NCBI RefSeq assembly: GCF_006125015.1
Contig: NZ_SZZN01000001.1
Span: forward strand, 3,286,001-3,350,000
DNA length: 64,000 nt
Direction of reading: 5' to 3'
Source of the DNA: Roseovarius arcticus
GTDB taxonomy: Bacteria; Pseudomonadota; Alphaproteobacteria; Rhodobacterales; Rhodobacteraceae
Below the pieces are notes generated by a model. That model was not told the DNA's origin, searched no databases, and saw nothing but the letters and a program-made list of their open reading frames with translations. Positions 63,718-64,000 of this stretch are shown here, piece after piece. Each line of letters opens with the position of its first letter. Within the stretch, counting starts at the first letter, position 1. The translations under genes were made by a program, and so were the position numbers.

Positions 63718-64000
63718 ATGCCAGATACAATCACCATCCGCCCGCTGACCTCTGGTGACGAAGCCGAGTGGCGACGCCTCTGGACCGGTTATCTGGACTA
63801 TTACGAGGCGTCCGTGCCAGAGGAAGTCTACACCACGACGTTCGCGCGCCTGTTATCGGCAGACCATCCTAATCAGAACGCGCTGCTGGCCCTGAAAGAC
63901 AACCAGCCTGTCGGCCTCGTCCACTACATCTATCACCCGCACAATTGGAAGGTGGAAGAGGTTTGCTATTTGCAAGACCTCTATGCCGACCCCTCCGCGC
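63718..64000 (+). CDS. GNAT-family N-acetyltransferase, N-terminal part (cut by window edge)
   Basis: The first 94 codons are present. TITIRPLTSGDEAEWRRLW begins the fold, and LLALKDNQPVGLVHYIYHPHN and EEVCYLQDLYADPSA cover the beta4/beta5 region, just before the acetyl-CoA loop. GGAG is 9 bp before the ATG. It is 64 bp downstream of ecm, so possibly co-transcribed. The end lies beyond the window. Confidence 0.85.
   Translation, partial: MPDTITIRPLTSGDEAEWRRLWTGYLDYYEASVPEEVYTTTFARLLSADHPNQNALLALKDNQPVGLVHYIYHPHNWKVEEVCYLQDLYADPSA

Overview
The window looks like the chromosome of an alphaproteobacterium of the Rhodobacteraceae (Roseobacter group). The reasons are the high GC and codon use over most of its length, paired crotonyl-CoA carboxylase/reductase and ethylmalonyl-CoA mutase genes (ethylmalonyl-CoA pathway), a TAXI-type TRAP transporter, and many 4-bp ATGA/TTGA/GTGA start-stop overlaps. 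No rRNA, tRNA or CRISPR was seen.

About 0.5-52 kb is a large surface-polysaccharide locus. Its left part (1-14 kb) is lower in GC and carries two damaged IS3-family elements: a remnant at the left edge, and a 1.26-kb copy at 4564-5819 with a visible -1 frameshift site and a disrupted orfB. This part also holds a GT2 and a GT4 glycosyltransferase, a Wzy/WaaL-like polymerase, a capsule-type glycosyltransferase and three sulfotransferases with PAPS-binding motifs. From 3 to 19 kb lie three paralogous right-handed beta-helix proteins of the polysaccharide lyase/epimerase type. Two have Sec signal peptides. The third lacks one, carries an acidic linker and a LamG-like C-terminal domain, and sits just downstream of a type I secretion ABC transporter and HlyD adaptor.

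From 19 to 52 kb come nucleotide-sugar enzymes (UDP-xylose synthase-like, UDP-sugar dehydrogenase, further NAD-dependent epimerases, a Gfo/Idh oxidoreductase), several GT2 and GT4 glycosyltransferases, two FAD proteins resembling UDP-galactopyranose mutase/protoporphyrinogen oxidase, a HAD-UbiA fusion next to an epimerase and a GMC oxidoreductase, polytopic GT-C-like proteins, GtrA and SMR small membrane proteins (candidate lipid-sugar flippases), a polysaccharide deacetylase, an asparagine synthase and a PepSY membrane protein. Together these suggest a sulfated, uronic-acid- and/or pentose-containing exopolysaccharide, with some sugars delivered from polyprenyl-phosphate carriers in the periplasm and trimming or epimerisation outside the cell. 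The sugar composition is inferred, not shown.

From 52.5 kb to the end is ordinary core-type content: a protein phosphatase, a class IV aminotransferase, the TAXI TRAP permease and binding protein, ccr, an acyltransferase, a DUF4239-like protein, the ethylmalonyl-CoA mutase and a GNAT gene cut by the window edge. Good intrinsic terminators are visible after the aminotransferase, between the TAXI binding protein and its permease, and after the type I secreted beta-helix gene.
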